Part shown: piece after piece, positions 7,429-16,320 of the stretch | Numbering within the stretch: position 1 is the first letter of the stretch | Layout of the letters: each line of letters opens with the position of its first letter | Assembly (NCBI GenBank): GCA_964398215.1 | Contig: CAYNNP010000094.1 | Location: 1 to 22,629 of the forward strand | Length of the DNA: 22,629 bases | DNA from: CAYNNP01 sp964398215 | GTDB taxonomy: Bacteria > Planctomycetota > Planctomycetia > Pirellulales > Pirellulaceae | Direction of reading: 5' to 3' | Translations under genes and position numbers: made by a program | The notes under the pieces: generated by a model | What the model was told of the DNA's origin: nothing | The model's input: the letters and a program-made list of their open reading frames with translations, nothing else | Database searches by the model: none

Positions 7429-9132
7429 CTACTTGCGTTTTGGCAGTAACACACAGACGGCTTGGCGATCGTTTCGAATCAGTAGATGACGCCCCGCAAT
7501 CGTGGGAACATTCCAAGTCTTGGAACTCAGCGGCGAAAATCGAAACCGCTCGTCATATTTCTTTTGGTTCGCAGTGACAAAAACAACATCGCCACTTTCC
7601 GCTTGTCCAACAATGGTATCTTCAACCAACAGTATCTGGCCTTGGGCAAACCGTGAGCGGCGCGGCTGGACCCACAACCGATTGCCTTGGGAAATTGTGG
7701 CAGCTTGCAACGAACCATCACTCAGAGAATATCCAATATCGCCTTGGATGCAGGCATGTGTGAATTTCGTTCGAAACACACGAGACGAGTGCCATACTTC
7801 GTCGATTTCGAATCCACTACTGGTCGTTTTCACCTCTACCAACGAACTGCCGCCACCGTAGCCCTTACCGACCAAGAATCGATTCTCGCCCGCAGGCACA
7901 GGCATGCTGCAACTGGCATTACTGGTACTTGAACCTGGCCAATCGAAACTCCACAAAACGTCTCCGCTAAGTGGATCATGTCCGGTAACCGTGCTCTCGT
8001 TGGTCGAAACAATTTGTTCTTTGCCATTGATCGTCAACAGTCCGGGAGATGCGTAGCTGACTTGGTCGCTGCCCGCGGTCCATTTAACTTCGCCCGATTG
8101 GATGTCCAAAGCAATCAAGCTACGCTTGCCATTGCTGGGCGCATTTGCATCTCGCCGCGTTCCGTAACCCAAAACGCATGTGTCGCCAACGACCAGCGGT
8201 GAACAAGAGCGACCCCAAGGCGCGATCGATTCGAAATCTTCTTGTTTCCAACCAGCGTGCTGGTTCAAGTCCACGCGCCAAGCAAGACTTCCGGATCGTA
8301 GGTCCAGGCACCACACATGTCCGGTCGCACCCGCAGCGATTACTTTGTCGCCGTGGATCGTCGGCGTCGTGCGCGGGCCGGTTCCACCTAGCGCGTTATA
8401 GTGAATTGCATCAACCGATTGGATCCAAAGCAATTCTCCGTCGCCGAGTCGATAGCACGACACGCACTCCTGGTCATCACGCTGTTCCAATGTGATCGCA
8501 AGATCATCCTGCACAGCAAACGAACTCCATCCCTGACCAATGCCCTGATCCCACAAGACGGTCATATCTTTCGAGTCGGTCGGTATATCAAATTCGCGAT
8601 GAGTGATGATCGCGTTTCGGTCCGGGCCCAAGAACTGTGTAAACGCGGTCAAGGCGTGGGACGAATCCGTGCGTTTGGTCGATCCGCTGGAACCTCCTGG
8701 TGTTGCAGCATCTCCTTTCGAAGCGCTGTCAACATCACGCAAAGCATGGTTGGCTTTGCCAAATCGAAATTTGAAAATCGGAAACATCTCTCCCGTGAAA
8801 CCATCGTGCTGGAAAAGCACAAAGAAACCAACGATCGCTGTGATCACGATTCCTGGAAAGGCCCATCTGTTTCCTTGCCGCCGGTAATGCAACTGCAGCC
8901 GAACGATCGCATACCCGCTGGCTAGAATTCCAATCGCATAACAAGCAAAGTTGGTGTACTGATGGTCGAAGCGCGGCGCCAAAAACCATTGCAAAAGAAC
9001 GATCAAGATTGCTGCGGCGAGCAATACAAACACCGGTCGCCGCGCCCAGCCTTTAGCAGGCTTCGTCGCCGGATTGGATTGCTCGGACGAATCCGCCTGG
9101 GGCTCAAATGGATTGGTATCGTTCTTGTTCAT
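7429..9132 (-). CDS. Membrane-anchored PQQ-like beta-propeller repeat protein
   Basis: The 567-residue product begins with a polar 30-residue segment, then three predicted membrane helices (about 33-51, 61-83 and 91-107). A Ser/Gly/Asp-rich linker leads to a long beta-rich domain (about 160-567). That domain has recurring blades of the form 'VWCLDLRSGSLAWRVD', 'LIALDIQSGEVKWTAG' and 'TGHDPLSGDVLWSFDW', the WD-like pattern of the PQQ-type propeller fold. It begins with FLGPDRNA, as many planctomycete propeller proteins do. No catalytic residues of quinoprotein dehydrogenases are evident, so cofactor binding is not implied; scaffold or BamB-like roles are equally possible. The ATG at 9132 is chosen over a TTG at 9150; neither has a clear Shine-Dalgarno. 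The start lies 24 bp after the sulfatase stop, so the two are probably co-transcribed. Confidence 0.85.
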   Translation of the reverse strand: MNKNDTNPFEPQADSSEQSNPATKPAKGWARRPVFVLLAAAILIVLLQWFLAPRFDHQYTNFACYAIGILASGYAIVRLQLHYRRQGNRWAFPGIVITAIVGFFVLFQHDGFTGEMFPIFKFRFGKANHALRDVDSASKGDAATPGGSSGSTKRTDSSHALTAFTQFLGPDRNAIITHREFDIPTDSKDMTVLWDQGIGQGWSSFAVQDDLAITLEQRDDQECVSCYRLGDGELLWIQSVDAIHYNALGGTGPRTTPTIHGDKVIAAGATGHVWCLDLRSGSLAWRVDLNQHAGWKQEDFESIAPWGRSCSPLVVGDTCVLGYGTRRDANAPSNGKRSLIALDIQSGEVKWTAGSDQVSYASPGLLTINGKEQIVSTNESTVTGHDPLSGDVLWSFDWPGSSTSNASCSMPVPAGENRFLVGKGYGGGSSLVEVKTTSSGFEIDEVWHSSRVFRTKFTHACIQGDIGYSLSDGSLQAATISQGNRLWVQPRRSRFAQGQILLVEDTIVGQAESGDVVFVTANQKKYDERFRFSPLSSKTWNVPTIAGRHLLIRNDRQAVCVLLPKRK

Positions 9133-9156
9133 AATGAATGTGAGTTGCAACGACAG

Positions 9157-10647
9157 CTAAAAAGCAGGAACTTTCCAGTCAGGAATCCCCTTCGATTCTT
9201 TCTGACGCTCGTACCTTACTGCTTGCGGTTGCTTTTGAGGAGGCACAGCATCTTCGTTAACCATCAGCGGCAACGTGGCCGCCCACCACGCATCGTAGTC
9301 CTTGCGGATCTTTGCAACGACGTCTGGATGTTGATCAAACACATTCACTTTTTCATACGGATCAACTGAAATGTCGAACAACTCTTTGTTATTTACAAAC
9401 CGCCATCGCTCTGTTCTCACACCGCAATTCTTGAACTTATTGGCATATGGATCACGGCCTTTCTCCCACCGGCCCTGATGAACAAAAAGATTCCGATCCG
9501 GCAAATCAGCTTTCGGATTTTCCAGCAACGGCAGCATGCTCCGTCCATCGATCTCCTGAATCCCGGCCGGAATTTTAACACCAGCCAAATCACAAAACGT
9601 TTTGTAAAGATCAATGTGTGCGCTTAACTCGTCGATATCGACACCTTCGCCCAAGACTCCTTTCCATCGCCAAAACGTTGGGACGTGTGTGCCACCTTCG
9701 TAGGGTGAACCTTTACCGGTTTTGAATCCCGCCGTAAACATCTGGACGTTTTTACCGTTTAACTTTCCGCGTCGACCGCCTTGCCCATTATCAGTCATGA
9801 AAATGACCAGCGTATTCTCCCAAGCATTCCACTGGTCCAGCTTACTCATGAGCTTGCCAAAGTTATCATCGATGTTTTCGATCATGCCGTATCGACCGGC
9901 AGTGTTTTGGTCGTAGCCCAAATCCAAGAATCGTTTCTTGTATTCATCGGGCGCAATCATGGGGCCGTGCGGCGCATTCAAGGTCAGGTAGGTGAAGAAC
10001 GGTTTATCCGCATCCAACTGCTGCTTGGTCCAACCAATCGCTGATGAGAAAAACACATCGGTACAAAAACCTTTGGTTTGGACAATCGTATCGTCATCCA
10101 AAATCACACAATCAAAATACTTGTTCTTACGGTTCGGCGGAAAGTCGGCGCAGCTACCAACGTACGACTGCCCAATGCCACCGGCACCGTGGATAAACGT
10201 CTTGGTAAATCCTCGGTTGTATGGCTGATAGGCGTCTTCGTCTCCCAAGTGCCACTTGCCAAAGATCCCGGCGGCGTACCCATTCTGCGAAAGCAACTTT
10301 ACAAACGTCGTTGTGCTCAGCGCCATTCGCTCGCGTTCTTTGATTGTGTGCGTAACTCCATTGCGAAACTCGTGTCGTCCACTGAAGATCGCTGAACGCG
10401 TGGGAGCACATGTGGGGCTGACATGAAAGTCCGTGAATCGTGTCGACAATCCGTAAAAACGGTCCAGGTTTGGCGTCTTCAGCACCTTGTTACCCATGCA
10501 CGACAAATCACCCATTCCCTGGTCATCGGTTAGAACCAAAATCACATTCGGTCGCGCGCCGGCGAGCGATTTTGATTGCGCAGCGCATCGATCCGCTTGG
10601 GTAAATCCGATCGCTATCAGACCGAGTAAAAGACAAAGTGCACGCAT
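9157..10647 (-). CDS. Secreted type I sulfatase (formylglycine-dependent)
   Basis: A 496-residue enzyme of the alkaline-phosphatase superfamily that hydrolyses sulfate esters. A signal peptide (MRALCLLLGLIAIGF...) ends near CAAQ (residues 21-24), so export is expected. Metal-binding DD is at 41-42 in LTDDQGMGD. The sulfatase signature CAPTR at 80-84 contains the Cys that is converted to formylglycine. GKWHLGD, NAPHGPM, FMTDNGQGG and GKGSPYEGGTHVPTFW are the other conserved blocks of the arylsulfatase family. Planctomycetes carry many such enzymes for sulfated polysaccharides, but the substrate here cannot be deduced. It needs a formylglycine-generating enzyme encoded elsewhere. A perfect TATAAT lies about 50 bp upstream of the start. 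The propeller gene follows 24 bp downstream. Confidence 0.95.
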   Translation of the reverse strand: MRALCLLLGLIAIGFTQADRCAAQSKSLAGARPNVILVLTDDQGMGDLSCMGNKVLKTPNLDRFYGLSTRFTDFHVSPTCAPTRSAIFSGRHEFRNGVTHTIKERERMALSTTTFVKLLSQNGYAAGIFGKWHLGDEDAYQPYNRGFTKTFIHGAGGIGQSYVGSCADFPPNRKNKYFDCVILDDDTIVQTKGFCTDVFFSSAIGWTKQQLDADKPFFTYLTLNAPHGPMIAPDEYKKRFLDLGYDQNTAGRYGMIENIDDNFGKLMSKLDQWNAWENTLVIFMTDNGQGGRRGKLNGKNVQMFTAGFKTGKGSPYEGGTHVPTFWRWKGVLGEGVDIDELSAHIDLYKTFCDLAGVKIPAGIQEIDGRSMLPLLENPKADLPDRNLFVHQGRWEKGRDPYANKFKNCGVRTERWRFVNNKELFDISVDPYEKVNVFDQHPDVVAKIRKDYDAWWAATLPLMVNEDAVPPQKQPQAVRYERQKESKGIPDWKVPAF

Positions 10648-10696
10648 GTTGGGTTACCTAAAGTTTTTGTAAAGCAGTCGAGAGTCCAGAGCGGAG

Positions 10697-10702
10697 ATTA
10701 TA
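10697..10702 (-). promoter_or_regulatory. Putative -10 box of the sulfatase operon
   Basis: On the minus strand this reads TATAAT, a perfect sigma70 -10 sequence, about 50 bp before the sulfatase start in the argH/sulfatase spacer. No good -35 lies at 16-18 bp (AGGATT at 17 bp), so the promoter may be activator-dependent or use another sigma factor. Confidence 0.35.
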
Positions 10703-10829
10703 TCCTCGCAGCAGCAAACAATCCTGTACTGCCAAGACAGTTTCAACCAAAAAAATCAGATTTTGCAAGTTCGATTGAGCGAATTCAAAACGTGAAAATG
10801 TTTGCGTCGCGATCCGTCTGCACCACGAT

Positions 10830-12206
10830 TCAGCTGAGTCGTTTGCCCCAAGCTTCGATTTGAGATTGCACTTGAGCGGGAGCCGTTGAGCCGTAGGAAA
10901 CGAATGCTGCAACCGCATTTTTGCTGCCCAGCACATCGAATACCGTTTCGTCCAACTGATCACAATGTTGCTGCATCTCAGCAAGCGACAATTCGCACAG
11001 TGCCACCGAGCGTTGCATCGCTTCGCCCACGATCGCACCGACGACGTGGTGGGCCGTACGCTGCGGGATCCCTTTCTTGATCATCCATTCCATCAATGTC
11101 GTGGCGTCCAAGTAGCCATGTTCAAGGCGACTGGATATTGACTCGCGTTGTAGTTCACTGCCAACGACAATCGGTGTTGCCAGTTGCAACATCGCGATCA
11201 CCGTGTCAAACGAATCAAACAACGGCGGCTTGTCTTCTTGCAAGTCACGGTTGTAGGCGAGCGGTAAATTTTTGACCAACAGCATCAGCGTTTGCAAGTT
11301 GCCCATGACGCGGGCGGATTTGCCCCGAGTCAATTCTAAAGTGTCTGGGTTGATTTTTTGCGGCATGATGCTGCTGCCAGTGCAAAACTGTTGCGGCATC
11401 TTCAAAAAGTTAAACTCAACAGTACTCCACAAAATCCACTCTTCGGCCCAACCACTGAGGTGCGACGCGATGACGGACAGCACAAACGCACTTTCCAAAA
11501 TGAAATCGCGATCGCTGCTGGTGTCCAAGCTATTCGCAGTGATGCCCTCGAACTCCAACTCCTTGGCCGTTTGTTCGCGATCAATTGGTAGCGTTGTACC
11601 GGCGACCGCAGCAACGCCCAAGCTGCACTGATTCACGCGGCGACGACAATCAGCGATACGTTCGCGATCGCGCTGGAATTTTTCGATATACGCCAACCAG
11701 TAATGGGCGGCCAGCACAGGCTGTGCACGTTGCAGGTGCGTGTAGGCTGGCAAGATCACATCGGCGTCAGCAGCACAGCGACCATGGAACGCTTTCTGCA
11801 ACTCCACCAACAATTCGTCTACGGAATCAAGCGCTTGGCGAATCCACATTCGCGTATCCGTACTGACTTGGTCGTTGCGGCTTCGGGCAGTATGCAGTTT
11901 CCGTCCAACGTCACCGATGCGATCGATCAAAGCTTGTTCGATGTGCATGTGAATGTCTTCAAGCTCGAACTGTATTTTCAGCTTGTCGTCGTCGAGCTCC
12001 GTCTCAATTTCTCGCAAAGTGTCTCGAATCAACGAAAACTCTTCGCCGCTAATCAGCCCAACAGTCGATAGCATTTCCGCATGCGCGATACTGCCGCGGA
12101 TGTCTTGACGGTACAAACGTTTATCAAAGCTAATGCTCTCGGCATACGCTTCCAAGCGTTCGTCAGTGCTTGCTTGAAAGACGCCGCTTCTGGATGGGCT
12201 ATTCAC
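10830..12206 (-). CDS. argH: Argininosuccinate lyase
   Basis: Cleaves argininosuccinate to arginine and fumarate, the last step of arginine biosynthesis; cytoplasmic homotetramer. The GTG at 12206 gives 458 residues, matching the usual length (E. coli 457) and the expected N-terminus (SPSRSGVFQAST...ISFDKRLYRQDI). The frame stays open to 12416, but those residues do not resemble the family. Motifs: GSIAHAEML (38-46), HTARSRNDQ (105-113), YTHLQRAQP with catalytic His157, GTTLPIDR (203-210), and the superfamily signature GSSIMPQKIN (277-286). The signature retains the catalytic Ser and first Lys, but the second Lys of the common MPQKKNPD is Ile285 here. No other arg gene is in the window. It is divergent from the 888-residue secreted protein. 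Confidence 0.96.
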   Translation of the reverse strand: MNSPSRSGVFQASTDERLEAYAESISFDKRLYRQDIRGSIAHAEMLSTVGLISGEEFSLIRDTLREIETELDDDKLKIQFELEDIHMHIEQALIDRIGDVGRKLHTARSRNDQVSTDTRMWIRQALDSVDELLVELQKAFHGRCAADADVILPAYTHLQRAQPVLAAHYWLAYIEKFQRDRERIADCRRRVNQCSLGVAAVAGTTLPIDREQTAKELEFEGITANSLDTSSDRDFILESAFVLSVIASHLSGWAEEWILWSTVEFNFLKMPQQFCTGSSIMPQKINPDTLELTRGKSARVMGNLQTLMLLVKNLPLAYNRDLQEDKPPLFDSFDTVIAMLQLATPIVVGSELQRESISSRLEHGYLDATTLMEWMIKKGIPQRTAHHVVGAIVGEAMQRSVALCELSLAEMQQHCDQLDETVFDVLGSKNAVAAFVSYGSTAPAQVQSQIEAWGKRLS

Positions 12207-12517
12207 TGGAGCGAGTTCCGGAAAACAGGGTAAGACGGGAAAGGAAAGAACCCAAAGGGTGAATTTTGACGGCACGATTGCGGCGGGCCACTGTCGCTTA
12301 AGGGGCGAATCACCCACTTGAAAAGTGACTTTTGCGATACGTTCTGGCCGCAAATCATCCAGCACTGGTGCTTGCTGCAAAACCACATCTTCAAAACTGC
12401 CGCTTCGGGTTACCAATCATAGCCGCTTAGGCCAATAATGTTACCTGCGGTACTTTCTGGTGCCGCATTCGGTGGCGTCCCCATCGAAACCCATTCCGCG
12501 CGCGATTCGACCGACAC
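12207..12517. other. Divergent argH / secreted-protein intergenic region (311 bp)
   Basis: This interval must hold the promoters for argH (leftward) and the 12518 gene (rightward), but I see no convincing -35/-10 pair in either direction. The argH frame remains open through much of it without family resemblance. The only clear structure is the hairpin at 12446-12467. Confidence 0.5.
12446..12467 (+). promoter_or_regulatory. Hairpin in the leader of the 888-residue secreted protein
   Basis: TGCGGTAC (12446-12453) pairs with GTGCCGCA (12460-12467): an 8-bp stem with one G-U pair and a TTTCTG loop, ending about 50 nt before the start codon. It could be a transcript structure or a DNA-binding palindrome; its function is unknown. 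Confidence 0.25.
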
Positions 12518-15184
12518 ATGTACCGCTTGATTTTTACCGCATGCTTGGTCCTAGTAACCAAGCTTAGCTTTGCGGCCAATCCCAAGATCAGTGCCGCCGC
12601 TGGCAAAGTCTATTCGATTGCCACCATTGAAATCCCAGTCGACGTTCCGCTAGAGGGGGCTTCATCGCCACTGAATGTCTTGGACGACGAGGGCCGAATT
12701 TTATTCCCGATCTCTAGTGACGTTCGAGTCCGTGTTGCAAGGCCATCGGAACGTCCTGTCCCGCGTCCTGGCAATGGGCGGCTCATTGGTCGGCTTGGAA
12801 ATTTGATTCGCGAAATCACTGGGCGTCGCAGAGACGAAAGCGTGACCATCGCGCGGCGCGTTACGTTTTTGATTCGGGGCGCAGCGCCGCTTCAAATTCG
12901 ATTATTGGATTCGCAACTGGAGGTTGGACGTTATGAAATTCAACCGCGCCAAGACCAAGTCGTTTACCAGCAACTTTCGCAGCAGTGGTGGACGACGTAC
13001 AGCGATGCCGCCAAACGCCAGATGGACCTTGGTGATTACCCACCGTGGGTCGAAAACTATTTGGTCGCGATGCTGGGTGGTCGTTTGGGTGTTGCGTTGC
13101 CACAGTGGTTTACCGACGGCGAAGAAAACGATGATCCTTTGATTGGCACGTTCAAGTTACTGGCCGGCACCGAGTCGATCGCAGAAACTTTCTTTCGCCG
13201 CGCAGTCGCCGGCGACTTTGATAACTCCCCAGCAGCTAGACCTTTGCCGGCTGGGCCAATCTGGAAAGCCAACACGTATCCTCAGTTGCCAGGTGAACCA
13301 GACATCGAACCGCTCGCGTCTCGTGTTCCGCCGGAGTGTTGCTATATCCGTTATGGCGACTTCACTAACTTCTTGTGGTTCAAAGATCTGATTGACGAGT
13401 TCGGCGGTGACATTTCTCGGATGGTCACACTGCGCGGGATCGATGAACAAACGACCGCGCGTTTAGAATATCAACTTGCGCTGACGTTCAACCAGCTGAC
13501 ACGGATGCTGGGGCCAACGATTATCGAAGACCAAGCGCTGGTGGCGACCGATTTATTCTTGAGCGAAGGTGCATCCATTGGCGTGGTGATGAAGGCCAAG
13601 AATGCATTCTTGTTACGAACCACCGTGAATGCAGATCGCGCTAAACGCGCCAGCGCGGACCCGACTGTGACACTTGCGAATGTCAAAATTGGCGACCAAA
13701 CAGCATCACTTCTCAGTAGTGGCGACAACTCCATCCGTTGCTTCATGGCAGAGTCCGACGGCTATTTTTTCTTTTCCAACAGCGAGTATTTGGTTGGTCG
13801 TTTCTTTGAAGTCTCTGCGGGCAAGCCGTCGTTGGCCAGCACCAAGGGCTTCAAGCTCGCTCGGCAACTGATGCCTCTGGAGCGAAAGGATACGATTTTT
13901 GCATACTTGCCGTCCGAGATGTTGCGAGGATTGGTCGCGCCCAAATACATGATCGAAATGCGACGCCGACTGCACGCGAAAAGCGATATCGCTCTTTTGC
14001 AGCTAGCTCGGTTGGCCGCCGGTGCACACGGCTTGCCGTCGACCGGTATCCAAGAGTTGATTGAAAGTGGATTCTTGCCAGAAGGTTTCGGCGCTCGAAG
14101 TGACGGTAGCGGAGTCGTCGAAGTCGGTACTGACAGTGTGGACACATTACGCGGTGCCCGTGGATACTTTTTGCCGATCGCCGATATTGAAATTGACCAG
14201 GTCAATCAACAAGAATCGAATTGGTACAGCAAAATCGCCAAAGAATACTCCGAGCGGTTTTCGCAGATCGATTCGATCATGGTCGGCTTGCAGCGAATTC
14301 CGATGGAGAACGGAATCGAACAAATCAGCTTGCACGCCGAGATCGCGCCTCTGACACCAAAGAAATTCGGTTGGATTGCAGAACAGTTGGCCCCGCCAAC
14401 GCGCGTGTCAATGAAGTTCGCGCCCGATGATATTGTGGCCGTGCAAGCGCACGTGGAATCCGAGCAAATTGGCCCTGCGACTCATTTGTTTCTTGCGGTC
14501 AAAGACACAGTGCCGCCTCAGCCAGACGAATTCGATGGTGTCATCAACACATTTCGGTCCATCAAAGAATTGCCAGCGTACCTGGGAGCGTGGCCGCGTC
14601 CTGGTGCAATTGATCGATTGCCGCTCGGGCTTGGCCGGGGCAGACGTATGGGTGACGGCGTCAGCAAACTGCTGGGCGGCATCTATCGATACGCGGACGA
14701 GAGCTACGGTGTGCTGTCATTCTATCCAGATATCTTGCAGCGTACGATCAACAACTTGGAGGCCGTCGACGTCGAAACGCCCGCCAACGTACGAGTCAGG
14801 ATTGGTAATTTGACCGGCAGCAAACTGCAAGGCTGGATCAATCAACAGCTTTACACACAAGCCGCAAAGGGCAGTTTGGCCGGCGCGAACTTTCTAAACA
14901 TGATGACACGCCAATTACGTGTTCTGCCAAGCCAAGCTTTGCAACGCGCTGAATCGATCCTCGGTGGACGTTTGCAATGCCCGCTTGGTGGTCAATTTCA
15001 ATTCAACGAACCTACCGGATTATGGGTCAGCACGGCTTGGCAAGCGCCGTCTCCACCAGCTGCACCTCCGCAAAACTACCTTTCTCCATTGTTGACTTGG
15101 TTTCGCGGAGCGCAAGCCACACTGGCTCAGTACTCGGACCGACTGGTCATCGATGCCACGGTCAATGTGCAACGAAAACAGTAA
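12518..15184 (+). CDS. Large secreted protein of unknown function
   Basis: The 888-residue product starts with a clear signal peptide (MYRLIFTACLVLVTKLSFA, cleavage before ANPK), so it is exported. No enzymatic motif, heme motif or metal cluster is recognisable. The mature N-terminal part (about 25-150) looks beta-rich and includes a basic, Pro/Gly/Arg-rich stretch (RPSERPVPRPGNGR...GRRRDE). The rest is mixed alpha/beta with blocks that look conserved, such as PPECCYIRYGDFTNFLWFKDL, MVTLRGID, LMPLERKDTIFAYLP, GFLPEGFG and DTLRGARGYFLP. The tail is Pro-rich (APSPPAAPP). From memory, similar large secreted proteins occur across planctomycetes without an assigned function; I cannot verify that here. 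There is no Shine-Dalgarno, but the signal peptide fixes the start well. A GC-rich hairpin and 66 bp separate it from mtnA. Confidence 0.8.
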   Translation: MYRLIFTACLVLVTKLSFAANPKISAAAGKVYSIATIEIPVDVPLEGASSPLNVLDDEGRILFPISSDVRVRVARPSERPVPRPGNGRLIGRLGNLIREITGRRRDESVTIARRVTFLIRGAAPLQIRLLDSQLEVGRYEIQPRQDQVVYQQLSQQWWTTYSDAAKRQMDLGDYPPWVENYLVAMLGGRLGVALPQWFTDGEENDDPLIGTFKLLAGTESIAETFFRRAVAGDFDNSPAARPLPAGPIWKANTYPQLPGEPDIEPLASRVPPECCYIRYGDFTNFLWFKDLIDEFGGDISRMVTLRGIDEQTTARLEYQLALTFNQLTRMLGPTIIEDQALVATDLFLSEGASIGVVMKAKNAFLLRTTVNADRAKRASADPTVTLANVKIGDQTASLLSSGDNSIRCFMAESDGYFFFSNSEYLVGRFFEVSAGKPSLASTKGFKLARQLMPLERKDTIFAYLPSEMLRGLVAPKYMIEMRRRLHAKSDIALLQLARLAAGAHGLPSTGIQELIESGFLPEGFGARSDGSGVVEVGTDSVDTLRGARGYFLPIADIEIDQVNQQESNWYSKIAKEYSERFSQIDSIMVGLQRIPMENGIEQISLHAEIAPLTPKKFGWIAEQLAPPTRVSMKFAPDDIVAVQAHVESEQIGPATHLFLAVKDTVPPQPDEFDGVINTFRSIKELPAYLGAWPRPGAIDRLPLGLGRGRRMGDGVSKLLGGIYRYADESYGVLSFYPDILQRTINNLEAVDVETPANVRVRIGNLTGSKLQGWINQQLYTQAAKGSLAGANFLNMMTRQLRVLPSQALQRAESILGGRLQCPLGGQFQFNEPTGLWVSTAWQAPSPPAAPPQNYLSPLLTWFRGAQATLAQYSDRLVIDATVNVQRKQ

Positions 15185-15190
15185 CAAGCT

Positions 15191-15208
15191 GGCGGTGCTG
15201 CAGCCGCC
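15191..15208 (+). terminator. Weak GC-rich hairpin between the secreted protein gene and mtnA
   Basis: GGCGGT (15191-15196) pairs with GCCGCC (15203-15208), including one G-U, around a 6-nt loop just after the stop codon at 15184. No T-tract follows, so at most it is an attenuator; mtnA could still be read through. Confidence 0.25.
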
Positions 15209-15250
15209 CAAACACACACAGTTTCTCTCACTCTTGCTGAATTGCAATTC

Positions 15251-16279
15251 ATGTCAGGTTCCCCACCCGAAACACTTTCCTACTCTGATGGCGAATTGGT
15301 TTTGATTGATCAAACCAAATTGCCCACACAGCTGGTCACATTGACTTGCACGACAATTCAGCAAACGCATGACGCAATCAAACGGTTGGTTGTTCGCGGT
15401 GCGCCCGCCATCGGGATCGCAGCGGCGTATGGTGTGTGCCTGGCACGCGATGATTCCGGAAATCGAACCAAAACTGCTTACTTGGCAGCGATCGACTATC
15501 TGGCGACCAGTCGTCCAACCGCAGTCAATTTGTTTTGGGCGCTCCAGCGGATGAAGCAGTTGGTGACAAGCGCTGAAGAATCAGAATTGCCAAAGCTACT
15601 AGAAATCGAAGCCGTTGCGATTCACAACGAAGACCGAGAGATGTGCCATAGTATCGGTCGCAATGGAGCACCGTTATTACAAGAAGCTGGCAGCGTGCTG
15701 ACACACTGTAACGCTGGCGGTTTGGCCACGTCGACTTGGGGAACCGCGCTTGCGCCGATATATCATCTGCACCAAAATGGACATCCCATCGAAGTCTTCG
15801 CGGACGAGACACGCCCTTTACTGCAAGGCGCGCGTCTGACCGCATGGGAGCTTTCGCAAGCAGGAGTGCCGGTCACTGTGTTGACCGATTCGATGGCTGG
15901 CAGTCTGTTACGCACAGGCAAAGTTGATGCTGTTATCGTCGGCACCGATCGGGTTGCAGCCAACGGCGATATTGCGAACAAAATCGGAACGTACCCGCTG
16001 GCGGTGCTGGCCAAGTACCACGAGATTCCGTTTTATGTTGCCGCACCGTCCAGCACTTTTGATTTCGAATTGGCGAGTGGTGACCTGATTCCAATCGAAG
16101 AGCGAGAACGAGATGAAGTCGCAGAACCATACGGCACGACCACCGTTCCGTCAGCAGCCAAAGTGATGAATCCAGCCTTCGATGTTACGCCGGCGGCTTT
16201 AGTCGCCGCCATCATCACCGAACGCGGCGTGATTCGTGAACCCACCACCGAAAAGCTATTGGATCACTTTGGCAGGTGA
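15251..16279 (+). CDS. mtnA: S-methyl-5-thioribose-1-phosphate isomerase
   Basis: Isomerises methylthioribose-1-phosphate to methylthioribulose-1-phosphate in the methionine salvage pathway. It is related to eIF2B subunits, and the fold is shared with ribose-1,5-bisphosphate isomerases. The ATG at 15251 gives 342 residues, the usual family length; an in-frame TTG at 15242 is less likely. Motifs: VVRGAPAIGIAAAYG (47-61), LTHCNAGGLAT with catalytic Cys153, FADETRPLLQGARLTAWEL (183-201), and VIVGTDRVAANGDIANKIGT with catalytic Asp233. The C-terminal half carries PFYVAAPSSTFD and the acidic loop before NPAFDVTP. The motif set fits MtnA better than an eIF2B-like regulator. No other salvage gene (mtnK, mtnB, mtnC) lies in the window. 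It converges on the DUF423-type gene with 41 bp between them. Confidence 0.94.
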   Translation: MSGSPPETLSYSDGELVLIDQTKLPTQLVTLTCTTIQQTHDAIKRLVVRGAPAIGIAAAYGVCLARDDSGNRTKTAYLAAIDYLATSRPTAVNLFWALQRMKQLVTSAEESELPKLLEIEAVAIHNEDREMCHSIGRNGAPLLQEAGSVLTHCNAGGLATSTWGTALAPIYHLHQNGHPIEVFADETRPLLQGARLTAWELSQAGVPVTVLTDSMAGSLLRTGKVDAVIVGTDRVAANGDIANKIGTYPLAVLAKYHEIPFYVAAPSSTFDFELASGDLIPIEERERDEVAEPYGTTTVPSAAKVMNPAFDVTPAALVAAIITERGVIREPTTEKLLDHFGR

Positions 16280-16320
16280 CTGTAGACGATGTGCTGTTGC
16301 GTAACCAACCGTGGGCAAGT

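Noticed and set aside
7429..9132. Calling the propeller protein a quinoprotein dehydrogenase.
   Set aside because: Only the blade repeats are visible; no PQQ-ligand or catalytic residues of dehydrogenases could be recognised, and the N-terminus is a membrane anchor.
13762..14205. A 147-residue minus-strand frame inside the secreted-protein gene.
   Set aside because: Its composition is that of an antisense shadow of a strongly coding plus-strand gene, with no start signal and no recognisable motif.
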